Shown here: positions 1 through 6,106 of the stretch, piece after piece | Layout: every line of letters starts with the position of its first letter | Numbering within the stretch: the first letter of the stretch is position 1 | Source of the DNA: Massilia sp. | GTDB lineage: Bacteria; Pseudomonadota; Gammaproteobacteria; Burkholderiales; Burkholderiaceae_D | Assembly (NCBI GenBank): GCA_003484545.1 | Contig: DNCF01000327.1 | Coordinates: 1 to 6,106, forward strand | Direction of reading: 5' to 3' | DNA: 6,106 nucleotides | Notes under the pieces: model-generated | What the model was told of the DNA's origin: nothing | Databases searched by the model: none | What the model saw: only the letters and a program-made list of their open reading frames with translations | Program-made: the position numbers and the translations under genes

Positions 1-927
1 GGCCAGGTCGGCGGTAAAGCCGGCCAGGCGCGCATGGTCGAGCGTGATCCAGGCGCGCAGCGAGCCCTTGCCCTGGTTCAGTTCGAAAGGATAGTCGAGG
101 TACTGCTTCCAGGCCGCCAGGTCGGCGTCGCGCAGGTCGGCATAGAGCTCGCCGCGCCACTGCGAGATGTCGGAAGCGCGCCCGCCGAAGCGCGGATGGG
201 TGAAGCGCGCGCGCACGTCCAGCGGCTGGGCCAGGCTGGCCGGCGGGGTCGCCTTGAGCGCGAAGCGGTGCGTGGTCCAGCGGTTCTGCAGCACCAGCGA
301 GACGTCGCGCAGCGCCAGCGGTGCCGCGCCGCGCAGCGCGTCGGTCCAGTCGATGCGTCCTTCGCGGATCACGATCTGGCGCTGGCGGAACACCCAGTCG
401 CCGCCGGCGCCGCCCTCCTCCTGTTTCGGATCGATGCGCACGCCGGCCACCTGGAACACGCCGTCCGGCCCGCGCCGCACGTCCAGCTGCGGGCGGATCA
501 GCTCCAGGGTCTCGAAGCGCGGCTCGGCCGCGAACACGCTCCACCAGGAAAAGGTTGCCGATACCGAGGGCAGCGCCAGCACCTGGCGTCCTTGCGCGTC
601 CTTCAGGGTGACGTCGCCCAGGAACAGCGAAGGATGCAGGCCGCTCCAGGAGGCGTAGATGCGGGCGATGGCGACCTCGTTGCCGAGCGCGCGGCTGGCC
701 AGGCGCTCGATGTCGCCCTTGTACATATCTATATTAGGAAGGATCGCGTAGCGCAGCGCCAGGAACAGCAGGCCGAGCCCGAAATAGACCAGCAGGACCA
801 GCTTGATCGTGAACCCGAGCACATGATGCGAAGCCAGATTGAGATAGCGATAGGCGGCACGCACCCGCCGCCAGCGTTCGGCCAGCGGAACGTGCGCCTG
901 GGGCGCTTGAGGCTCCGGGTTGTGCAT
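1..927 (-). CDS. yhdP: YhdP-family AsmA-like envelope protein, N-terminal part (cut by window edge)
   Basis: The minus frame is open for 309 codons from an ATG at 927-925 to the left edge, so only the N-terminal quarter or so is present (E. coli YhdP is about 1266 residues). It begins with a short basic cytoplasmic stretch and one membrane segment at about residues 37-62. The periplasmic part then opens with ILPNIDMYKGDIE (62-74), ASWSGLHPSLFLGDVTL (92-108) and SWWSVFAAEPRFETLEL (127-143). This is the layout I know from the DUF3971/TIGR02099 (YhdP) family. In E. coli, YhdP, TamB and YdbH act together in carrying phospholipid from inner to outer membrane; a similar role here is inferred by homology. 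No clear Shine-Dalgarno is seen, and a TTG sits directly before the ATG (930-928) as an alternative start. The gene is divergent from glnE, an adjacency I recall from other betaproteobacteria. The family call is firm; the start is less so. Confidence 0.9.
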   Translation of the reverse strand, partial: MHNPEPQAPQAHVPLAERWRRVRAAYRYLNLASHHVLGFTIKLVLLVYFGLGLLFLALRYAILPNIDMYKGDIERLASRALGNEVAIARIYASWSGLHPSLFLGDVTLKDAQGRQVLALPSVSATFSWWSVFAAEPRFETLELIRPQLDVRRGPDGVFQVAGVRIDPKQEEGGAGGDWVFRQRQIVIREGRIDWTDALRGAAPLALRDVSLVLQNRWTTHRFALKATPPASLAQPLDVRARFTHPRFGGRASDISQWRGELYADLRDADLAAWKQYLDYPFELNQGKGSLRAWITLDHARLAGFTADLA

Positions 928-1092
928 CAAAGTGCTAATAAAAGGCTCGCCGTAAATTGTTTCTTTAATAAGAGAGCGCTTGCTACGATCGCGGCGTCTA
1001 CCTTACCATCATGCTGACCCAGGCAGCACGGCGGGCAATTCTACCGCAAGCACGCCTTCCGGAACGCTTTTACTCTTGTACAGGACGACCCG
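928..1092. promoter_or_regulatory. Divergent intergenic region between yhdP and glnE
   Basis: This 165-bp gap lies between two genes that point away from each other, so promoters for both should be here. The half next to yhdP (about 930-970) is AT-rich. It contains TTTAAT at 964-969 on the plus strand and TATTAA at 970-965 on the minus strand, either of which could be a -10 element. Neither has a convincing -35 partner at 16-18 nt. No sigma54-type GG/GC element is apparent, although glnE belongs to nitrogen control. The regulatory role is inferred from gene layout alone. Confidence 0.4.
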
Positions 1093-3810
1093 ATGACACC
1101 TGTTTCCGCCGCCAACGCTTCGCGCTGGTATCAACGCTGGGTCGACGCTGTTCCCGGGCGCCTCGAACGCGTCGCCGGGTTGACCCGATTATCGCTGGCC
1201 CGGCCGGATTTCGGCGCGTTATTGGAGACCGAGCTGGCCGCCGGCATCCCTTTGCCGCGCGCCATGCGGCGCCTGCGCAACCTGCTGCTGGCCGGCCTGA
1301 TCCGGCGCGACCTGGAGGGCCTGGCCGATCTCGACGAAGTCGTCACCGCCATGACCGGCCTGGCCGATTTCGCGATCCGGACCCACCTGGACGACCTGAT
1401 GGCCGAGATGGTCGCCGCCCACGGCATGCCGATTGGCGGCGAGTCCGGCCGCCCCCAGGAAATGATGGTGCTGGCCATGGGCAAGCAGGGTGGCGGCGAG
1501 CTGAACGTCTCGTCCGACATCGACCTGATCTTCGTCTACCCGGAAGACGGGGAAACCGCGGCGGGGCCGCAGCAGCGCGGCCTGTCGAACCACGAGTTCT
1601 TCGTGCGCCTCGGGCGGCGCCTGATCGGCGCCCTGTCCGAAGTCATCGAGGACGGCTTCACCTTCCGGGTCGACATGGCCCTGCGTCCGAACGGCAAGTC
1701 CGGACCGCTGGCGGCCAGCCTGAACATGGTCGAGGAATACCTGATCGTCCAGGGCCGCGAATGGGAGCGCTATGCCTGGGTCAAGGCGCGCGCCGTCACC
1801 GGCAACGAGGAAGACATCGCCGCCCTCGACGCCATCGTGCGTCCCTTCGTGTTCCGGCGCTACCTCGACTTCGGGGTGATCGATGCGATCCGCAACATGC
1901 ACGCCCAGATCCGCGCCGAGGTCAACCGCCAGGAACGCCTGCACCCCGACCGCAGCAACAACGTCAAGCTGGGGCGCGGGGGAATCCGCGAGATCGAGTT
2001 CCTGGCCCAGGTGTTCCAGCTGATCCGCGGCGGGCGCGACCCGGCCCTGCGCGAACGCTCCACGCGCCAGACCCTGCGCCTGCTGGCAGAGCGCGAGCTG
2101 ATGCCGCCCGCCACCGTGGAACGCCTGCTGGACGCCTACACCTTCCTGCGCAACCTGGAACACCGCCTGCAATACCTGGACGACGCCCAGACCCATACCC
2201 TGCCCGCGAACGAGGCCGAACGCCTGCTCGTCGCGAACATGATGGGCCTGCCGGACGTGGCCACCCTGCTCGCCCGGCTCGAGGAGCAGCGCACTTTCGT
2301 CGCCGCCGAATTCGACGACATGTTCGCCGACAAGAGCGCGCCGCCCGACGAGGATCGCGCCGGACTGGAAGCGATCGCGGCCGACCCCGAGAACCTGGCC
2401 ACGATCGAGGCCCATTTGCGCTCGCTCGGCTACGACGATCCGCTGGACGGCGCGCGCCGCCTGGTAGCGACCTGGCAGGCGCCACGCCTGCAGAGCCTGC
2501 CCGATGCGAGCCGGTCCCGCCTGCTCGCCCTGGTCAACCTGGCCCTGCCACAAGTGGCCGCGACCGTGAAGGAAGCCGGGGTCGGCAGCCATGGCGCCAC
2601 GCTGGGCCGCCTGCTCGACTTCCTGGAGGCGGTGGCGCGCCGCTCGGCCTACCTGTCGCTCCTGACCGAGTACCCGCACACGCTCGAACGCGTGATCCGC
2701 ATGATGCACGCGAGCGGCTGGGCCGCCACCTTCCTGACCCAGCACCCGATCCTGCTCGACGAACTGCTCGACGACCGCGGCGGCATCGACGAGCCGGCGC
2801 AGCTGGCGGCCAGCCTCGACGCGACCTTGCGCGAGGCCGAGGGCGACACCGAGCGCCAGCTCGACATCCTGCGCGAAACCCACCACGCCCAGCAGTTCCG
2901 CCTGCTCGCGCTGGACCTGGCCGGCGAACTGTCGGTCGAGCGCCTGGCCGACCACCTGTCGGCGCTGGCCGACGTGATGGTGGCGGCGACGGTGCGCTGG
3001 GCCTGGAAGACGGTGGCCACGCGCCACGTCGAGGAACCGCGCTTCGCCGTGATCGCCTACGGCAAGCTGGGCGGCAAGGAGCTGGGCTACGTGTCCGACC
3101 TCGACGTGATCTTCCTGTTCGACGACGAGGACGACATGGCGCCCTCGAACTACGCCAAGCTGGCCCAGCGCTTCATCACCTGGATGACGGCGCACACGCC
3201 GGCCGGCATCCTGTTCGACATCGACACCGCCCTGCGCCCGGACGGCGCCAGCGGCATGCTGGTCAGCTCGCTCGCCGCTTTCGAGCGCTACCAGAAGCAG
3301 TCGGCCTGGGTCTGGGAGCACCAGGCCCTGACGCGCGCGCGCTTCTGCGCTGGCGACGCCACCATCGGCGCGCGCTTCGAGGCGATCCGCGACACCGTGC
3401 TGCGCCAGGACCGCAGCGGCCGCGAGGCGGAACTGAAGGAAGAAGTGCGCAAGATGCGCCGGCGCATGCACGAGGCCTACCCGAACCGCACGCTGCTCTT
3501 CGACCTGAAGCAGGATGCGGGCGGCATGATCGACATCGAGTTCATTGTCCAGTACCTGGTGCTGCGCCATGCTGCGGCCTATCCGCAGCTGACGGCGAAC
3601 CTCGGCAACATCGCGCTGCTGCGCATTGCCGGGGAACTGGGGCTGATCGACCCGGCGCTGGCGGCGGACGTGGGCAGCGCCTACCGGACGATGCGCAAGC
3701 TGCAGCACCAGTTGCGCCTGCAGGGACAAGAAGCGGCGCGGGTGCCGCCCGCCCAGGTCGCGCTTGCCAGCGCGAAAGTTGTCCAACTGTGGGAGCAACT
3801 TCTGGTTTGA
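1093..3810 (+). CDS. glnE: Bifunctional glutamine synthetase adenylyltransferase / adenylyl-removing enzyme
   Basis: This is a complete 905-residue GlnE, which adds AMP to and removes it from glutamine synthetase subunits in response to PII protein and glutamine. The two nucleotidyltransferase halves are plain. The N half has GKQGGGELNVSSDIDLIF (130-147; metal-binding pair D142/D144), VDMALRPNG (193-201) and KLGRGGIREIEF (292-303). The C half has YGKLGGKELGYVSDLDVIF (656-674; D669/D671), IDTALRPDG (710-718) and LKQDAGGMIDIEF (805-817). In this family the N half removes AMP and the C half adds it, with a helical regulatory region between. All key residues look intact. The start is well fixed: AGGA at 1082-1085 lies 7 nt before the ATG, and the frame is closed upstream by TGA at 1015-1017 with no ATG, GTG or TTG between. 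It is about 40 residues shorter than E. coli GlnE (946). No gene for glutamine synthetase or PII is in view. A monocistronic gene is likely, since a 361-bp gap follows. Confidence 0.98.
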   Translation: MTPVSAANASRWYQRWVDAVPGRLERVAGLTRLSLARPDFGALLETELAAGIPLPRAMRRLRNLLLAGLIRRDLEGLADLDEVVTAMTGLADFAIRTHLDDLMAEMVAAHGMPIGGESGRPQEMMVLAMGKQGGGELNVSSDIDLIFVYPEDGETAAGPQQRGLSNHEFFVRLGRRLIGALSEVIEDGFTFRVDMALRPNGKSGPLAASLNMVEEYLIVQGREWERYAWVKARAVTGNEEDIAALDAIVRPFVFRRYLDFGVIDAIRNMHAQIRAEVNRQERLHPDRSNNVKLGRGGIREIEFLAQVFQLIRGGRDPALRERSTRQTLRLLAERELMPPATVERLLDAYTFLRNLEHRLQYLDDAQTHTLPANEAERLLVANMMGLPDVATLLARLEEQRTFVAAEFDDMFADKSAPPDEDRAGLEAIAADPENLATIEAHLRSLGYDDPLDGARRLVATWQAPRLQSLPDASRSRLLALVNLALPQVAATVKEAGVGSHGATLGRLLDFLEAVARRSAYLSLLTEYPHTLERVIRMMHASGWAATFLTQHPILLDELLDDRGGIDEPAQLAASLDATLREAEGDTERQLDILRETHHAQQFRLLALDLAGELSVERLADHLSALADVMVAATVRWAWKTVATRHVEEPRFAVIAYGKLGGKELGYVSDLDVIFLFDDEDDMAPSNYAKLAQRFITWMTAHTPAGILFDIDTALRPDGASGMLVSSLAAFERYQKQSAWVWEHQALTRARFCAGDATIGARFEAIRDTVLRQDRSGREAELKEEVRKMRRRMHEAYPNRTLLFDLKQDAGGMIDIEFIVQYLVLRHAAAYPQLTANLGNIALLRIAGELGLIDPALAADVGSAYRTMRKLQHQLRLQGQEAARVPPAQVALASAKVVQLWEQLLV

Positions 3811-3929
3811 AAAAAATGCGGCACTGCAACAAGCATGCGCATTCCCTTATCTCCCTATGTATGTACTAAAAAATAGCATTCATGCACCAGTTTGGAGCAT
3901 GTATGTATCGTTGCGGTGCAGCAAAAAAC

Positions 3930-3959
3930 TCGATAAAACAGACACTTATCGATATCGAT
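3930..3959. repeat. Overlapping inverted repeats (possible operator)
   Basis: Two exact palindromic elements overlap. TCGATAA (3930-3936) is the reverse complement of TTATCGA (3946-3952), with a 9-nt centre. ATCGATATCGAT (3948-3959) is a perfect 12-bp palindrome. They lie about 40-70 bp upstream of the likely -35 of the receptor promoter, where an activator or repressor dimer could bind. Stem content is too AT-rich for a strong terminator. The symmetry is directly visible; any binding role is inference. Confidence 0.5.
3932..3950. promoter_or_regulatory. Weak Fur-box-like 19-bp element
   Basis: This 19-mer has GATAA and TTATC at its ends with 9 nt between, the same length and the same outer arms as the classical Fur-box consensus GATAATGATAATCATTATC. 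I count 11 of 19 matches, all but one of them in the outer arms. The central part does not match, so it may simply be an AT-rich inverted repeat. The location upstream of a TonB-dependent receptor gene fits iron control, since many such receptors are Fur-repressed. However, it lies about 50 bp upstream of the likely -35 rather than over the promoter, which weakens the case. Confidence 0.2.
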
Positions 3960-4026
3960 CGTTTGTGTTGTTTTTACCACGAAATTATTCCTTCAGTCAT
4001 TGACACCCAAAGAACAAAAGTGTCTG
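3939..4026. repeat. Spaced 9-bp inverted repeat, one arm over the -10
   Basis: CAGACACTT (3939-3947) has an exact reverse complement, AAGTGTCTG, at 4018-4026. The arm centres are about 79 bp apart. The downstream arm overlaps the proposed -10 hexamer. The upstream arm lies mostly in the centre of the TCGATAA/TTATCGA repeat and shares its TT. A shorter pair GACAC (4002-4006) and GTGTC (4020-4024) brackets the promoter spacer. These could be half-sites of one regulator, but a chance match of this length in a region this size is not very rare. Confidence 0.3.
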
Positions 4027-4028
4027 AT
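4000..4028 (+). promoter_or_regulatory. Likely sigma70-type promoter of the receptor gene
   Basis: A perfect -35 hexamer TTGACA (4000-4005) is followed after exactly 17 nt by TCTGAT (4023-4028), which matches the -10 consensus at 4 of 6 positions including the important first T and final AT. Transcription would begin near 4035, giving a leader of about 137 nt before the receptor start codon. It sits in the AT-rich gap and points toward the receptor gene, which supports separate transcription from glnE. The match is seen; activity is inferred. Confidence 0.5.
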
Positions 4029-4171
4029 GTACAAGTCTTGCTAATCATCAAGCGGAGAAATTAAGAAATCTGGTAGTTGCCCATCAGGCCATAAACCAGT
4101 GCCCGGCTTGAGTTGCTTGATCCTTGCAGTTGTAGCAGACGAAATACTGAAAATAATTTTTTGGAGAGTCC

Positions 4172-6106
4172 ATGCATCAACGTAAACAAATCGCCGTAGC
4201 CGTTACCCTGGCTGTCAGCGCGATGTCCGCCTTTGCGCAGACCACCCCTACCACCACCACCACCGAAGCCGCTCCGCTGCAGCGCGTGGAAGTGACCGGC
4301 TCGCGTATCCGCGCCGTCGACCTGGCGACCGCCCAGCCGGTCCAGGTGATGAGCCAGGAACAGATCCAGAAAAGTGGCCTGGTCACCGTCGGCGACATCC
4401 TGAACAACCTGTCGTCGGCCGGTAGCCCGGCCTTCTCGAAAGGTGCGGTGCTGACCTCCAACCGCGAAATGGGCGGCCAGTTCCTCGACATGCGCAACCT
4501 CGGCGCCCAGCGTCTGCTGGTGCTGGTCGACGGCAAGCGCTGGAGCCAGTCGGTCGACGGCTTCACCGACATGTCGACCATCCCGTCGTCGATGATCGAT
4601 CGCATCGACATCCTGAAGGATGGCGCCTCGGCGATTTACGGCTCGGACGCGATTGCCGGCGTGGTCAACATCATCCTGAAAAAGAACATGGAAGGCGGCC
4701 AGTTCAGCGGCTACGTCGGCCAGAACAAGGAAGGCGACGGCAAGACCCAGGACTGGAGCCTGTCGTACGGCGTCGCCAGCGACAAGGGTTCGCTGATGTT
4801 CGGCCTGTCGCACAGCAAGCAAGGCGAAGTCTGGGCACGCGACCGCGCCATCACCGCCTACACCTACGGTCCGAACCATATCGAAGACGGCCTGGGCGCT
4901 GGCCCATGGGGCCGCATCACCCCGATCACGGCTGCCGGCACCTCGAACACCAGCGCCGCAGCCGGCGGCTTCAACCGCGTGATCAACCACACCGGCACCT
5001 ATGACGGCGTGGGCACCAGCGCGGACGTTCGCAACCCGAACAACTACCACGCCTACGACAACAACTCGCCGCTCGACAAGTACAATTCGACCCAGGACAT
5101 GATGTTCCAGGCGCCGAACGAGCTGACCTCGATCTTCACCAAGGGCACCATCAACCTGCCTGCGGACATGCGCTTCACCACCACCGCGATGTACGCCCAG
5201 CGTAACTCGTCGACCCAGGTGGCCGGCTATCCGCTGCAAAGCACCTCGCAGGTCGCCAACAAGGTGTACATCAGCAAGGACAGCTACTACAACCCGTACG
5301 GCAACTCGGTCAACCCGGGCCAGGGCATCGACCTGTTCTTCGCGCGCCGCACCATCGAACTGCCGCGTATCACCGACAACAAGAACAAGACCCTGCACAT
5401 CGACGCCGCCCTGGAAGGCAGCCTGAACCTCGGCTCGTCGGCCTGGGACTGGAGCGTGGGCTACAACCACAGCTCGGTGACCGGCATTACCAACAGCAGC
5501 GGCAACATCAACCTGTTCCGCCTGGCCAAGGCCCTGGGCCCGTCGTTCATGGGCGCCGACGGCGTCGTGCGCTGCGGCACCAGCATGAACAACCTGGTCG
5601 ATGGCTGCGTGCCGTTCAACATCATCGGCGGCCCATCGGCGTCGACGCCGGAAGCGCTGGCGTACATCAACCACCGCGGCGGCGGCACCTATGGCAGCAC
5701 CGTCAACAGCGCAACCGCCGACATCAGCGGCGAGATCTTCCAGCTGCCGGCAGGCGGCCTGGGCTTCGCAGCCGGCCTGGAACACCGCGATGTGCGCGGT
5801 TACGACCGTCGCGACGCGCTCGAGCAGCAGGTCCTGACCACCAACCTGGCCGGTTTCGACACCGTCGGCGACTACAAGGTCAAGGAAGCCTATGCCGAGT
5901 TGAACGTCCCGGTCCTGAAGGACGTGCCGTTCGCAAAACTGCTGAGCCTGAACCTGGCAACCCGCTACTCGGACTACAGCAACTTCGGCGACACCACGAA
6001 CAGCAAAGTCAGCGTGATGTGGAAACCGATCGACGACCTGCTGGTGCGCGGCACCTGGGCCGAGGGCTTCCGCGCCCCGGCCCTGGGCGACACCTTCGGC
6101 GGCGGC
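4172..6106 (+). CDS. TonB-dependent outer-membrane receptor, N-terminal part (cut by window edge)
   Basis: This frame is open for 645 codons to the right edge; such receptors usually run to about 900-1000 residues, so the barrel end is missing. Residues 1-22 form a Sec signal peptide, with probable cleavage in AFA|QTT. A Thr-rich linker (24-31) leads to a TonB-box-like stretch LQRVEVTGSRIR (36-47). The plug domain follows at about 50-170, with LDMRNLGAQRLLVLVDGKR (105-123) and GASAIYGSDAIAGVVNIILK (151-170). The beta-barrel begins after that and includes C468 and C479 and the late-barrel motif GTWAEGFRAPALGDTF (627-642). There is no FecA-like STN signalling domain between signal peptide and plug. 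The protein should import a ligand across the outer membrane using TonB-ExbBD energy. The ligand cannot be told from sequence; iron chelates, sugars and peptides are all possible. The start is firm: GGAG at 4163-4166 lies 5 nt before the ATG, and TAA at 4154-4156 closes the frame upstream. Confidence 0.96.
   Translation, partial: MHQRKQIAVAVTLAVSAMSAFAQTTPTTTTTEAAPLQRVEVTGSRIRAVDLATAQPVQVMSQEQIQKSGLVTVGDILNNLSSAGSPAFSKGAVLTSNREMGGQFLDMRNLGAQRLLVLVDGKRWSQSVDGFTDMSTIPSSMIDRIDILKDGASAIYGSDAIAGVVNIILKKNMEGGQFSGYVGQNKEGDGKTQDWSLSYGVASDKGSLMFGLSHSKQGEVWARDRAITAYTYGPNHIEDGLGAGPWGRITPITAAGTSNTSAAAGGFNRVINHTGTYDGVGTSADVRNPNNYHAYDNNSPLDKYNSTQDMMFQAPNELTSIFTKGTINLPADMRFTTTAMYAQRNSSTQVAGYPLQSTSQVANKVYISKDSYYNPYGNSVNPGQGIDLFFARRTIELPRITDNKNKTLHIDAALEGSLNLGSSAWDWSVGYNHSSVTGITNSSGNINLFRLAKALGPSFMGADGVVRCGTSMNNLVDGCVPFNIIGGPSASTPEALAYINHRGGGTYGSTVNSATADISGEIFQLPAGGLGFAAGLEHRDVRGYDRRDALEQQVLTTNLAGFDTVGDYKVKEAYAELNVPVLKDVPFAKLLSLNLATRYSDYSNFGDTTNSKVSVMWKPIDDLLVRGTWAEGFRAPALGDTFGGG
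4250..4264 (+). repeat. (ACC)5 trinucleotide tract coding a Thr run
   Basis: Five in-frame ACC codons encode T27-T31, just after the signal peptide of the receptor and before its TonB-box-like segment. Slippage here would lengthen or shorten a flexible periplasmic linker without breaking the frame, so it is not an on/off switch. Confidence 0.7.

Larger units (their letters stand above)
3811..4171. other. AT-rich noncoding region between glnE and the TonB-dependent receptor gene
   Basis: This 361-bp stretch carries no convincing gene. Its GC content is about 40% by hand count (roughly 146 of 361), far below the genes on either side. It contains a 9-bp direct repeat ATGTATGTA (3857-3865 and 3899-3907), a cluster of inverted repeats at 3930-3959 and a sigma70-like promoter at 4000-4028. 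A leader of about 137 nt would follow to the receptor start. A 7-bp complementary pair, ATCAAGC (4047-4053) and GCTTGAT (4115-4121), could fold within that leader. No clear intrinsic terminator follows glnE in the plus direction. I see none of the conserved boxes of a cobalamin riboswitch. Short open frames here lack ribosome binding sites. Confidence 0.75.

Noticed and set aside
34..1017. Plus-strand open frames opposite the yhdP fragment (327, 163 and 96 codons).
   Set aside because: The minus frame gives a coherent YhdP-family N-terminus with a membrane segment; the plus frames read as GC-rich shadow sequence.
1219..3798. An 859-codon open frame on the minus strand opposite glnE, and a 952-codon plus-strand frame at 1011-3869.
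   Set aside because: Both are byproducts of high-GC codon use in glnE. Their translations are low-complexity (rich in R, A, G, P, Q, V, H) and match no family I know, while glnE itself shows clear catalytic motifs.
3810..3843. Hairpin AATGCG (3815-3820) / CGCATT (3838-3843) with an A-run before it, as a terminator.
   Set aside because: The stem is only 6 bp with a 17-nt loop. The T-run lies on the minus-strand side, so it cannot serve as an intrinsic terminator for glnE, and no minus-strand gene ends here.
3764..4064. Two small plus-strand open frames (79 and 60 codons) in the gap after glnE.
   Set aside because: Neither has a Shine-Dalgarno. The first starts inside glnE in another frame, and both run through the promoter and palindrome region. 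No recognisable domain is seen.
4035..4171. A cobalamin riboswitch in the receptor leader, suggested by CCAGTGCCCGGC near 4096-4107.
   Set aside because: The conserved B12 box and the other core elements are not visible, and the leader of about 137 nt is short for that class.
4061..5785. A 574-codon open frame on the minus strand opposite the receptor gene.
   Set aside because: The protein is a low-complexity Val/Ala/Arg/Gly-rich shadow of the receptor frame, which has a signal peptide, plug domain and barrel motifs.

Overview
The window looks like an ordinary chromosomal stretch from a high-GC betaproteobacterium. My best guess is Oxalobacteraceae, in or near the Massilia/Telluria group. 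The basis is coding GC well above 60%, a YhdP-family gene divergent from glnE, and a long TonB-dependent receptor of a type common in such genomes. The placement is inference from protein style and gene neighbourhood, not from a marker gene.

Layout from left to right. (1) Positions 1-927, minus strand: the first 309 codons of a YhdP/AsmA-like envelope protein, cut off by the left edge. (2) 928-1092: a short divergent intergenic region. (3) 1093-3810, plus strand: a complete glnE, the bifunctional glutamine synthetase adenylyltransferase/adenylyl-removing enzyme, with both nucleotidyltransferase halves intact. (4) 3811-4171: a 361-bp noncoding region that is clearly AT-rich (about 40% GC by hand count). 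It holds a good sigma70-like promoter (TTGACA, 17 nt, TCTGAT), several inverted repeats and a marginal Fur-box-like element. (5) 4172-6106, plus strand: the first 645 codons of a TonB-dependent outer-membrane receptor, cut off by the right edge.

The three genes do not form one functional unit. glnE controls nitrogen assimilation by reversible AMP-labelling of glutamine synthetase. The YhdP homologue belongs to a family that moves phospholipid between the membranes. The receptor imports an unknown substrate and appears to have its own promoter. I do not see a previously undescribed system. The region most worth a second look is the AT-rich control region in front of the receptor. Other long reading frames, including an antisense one spanning most of glnE, are judged to be shadows of high-GC codon use.
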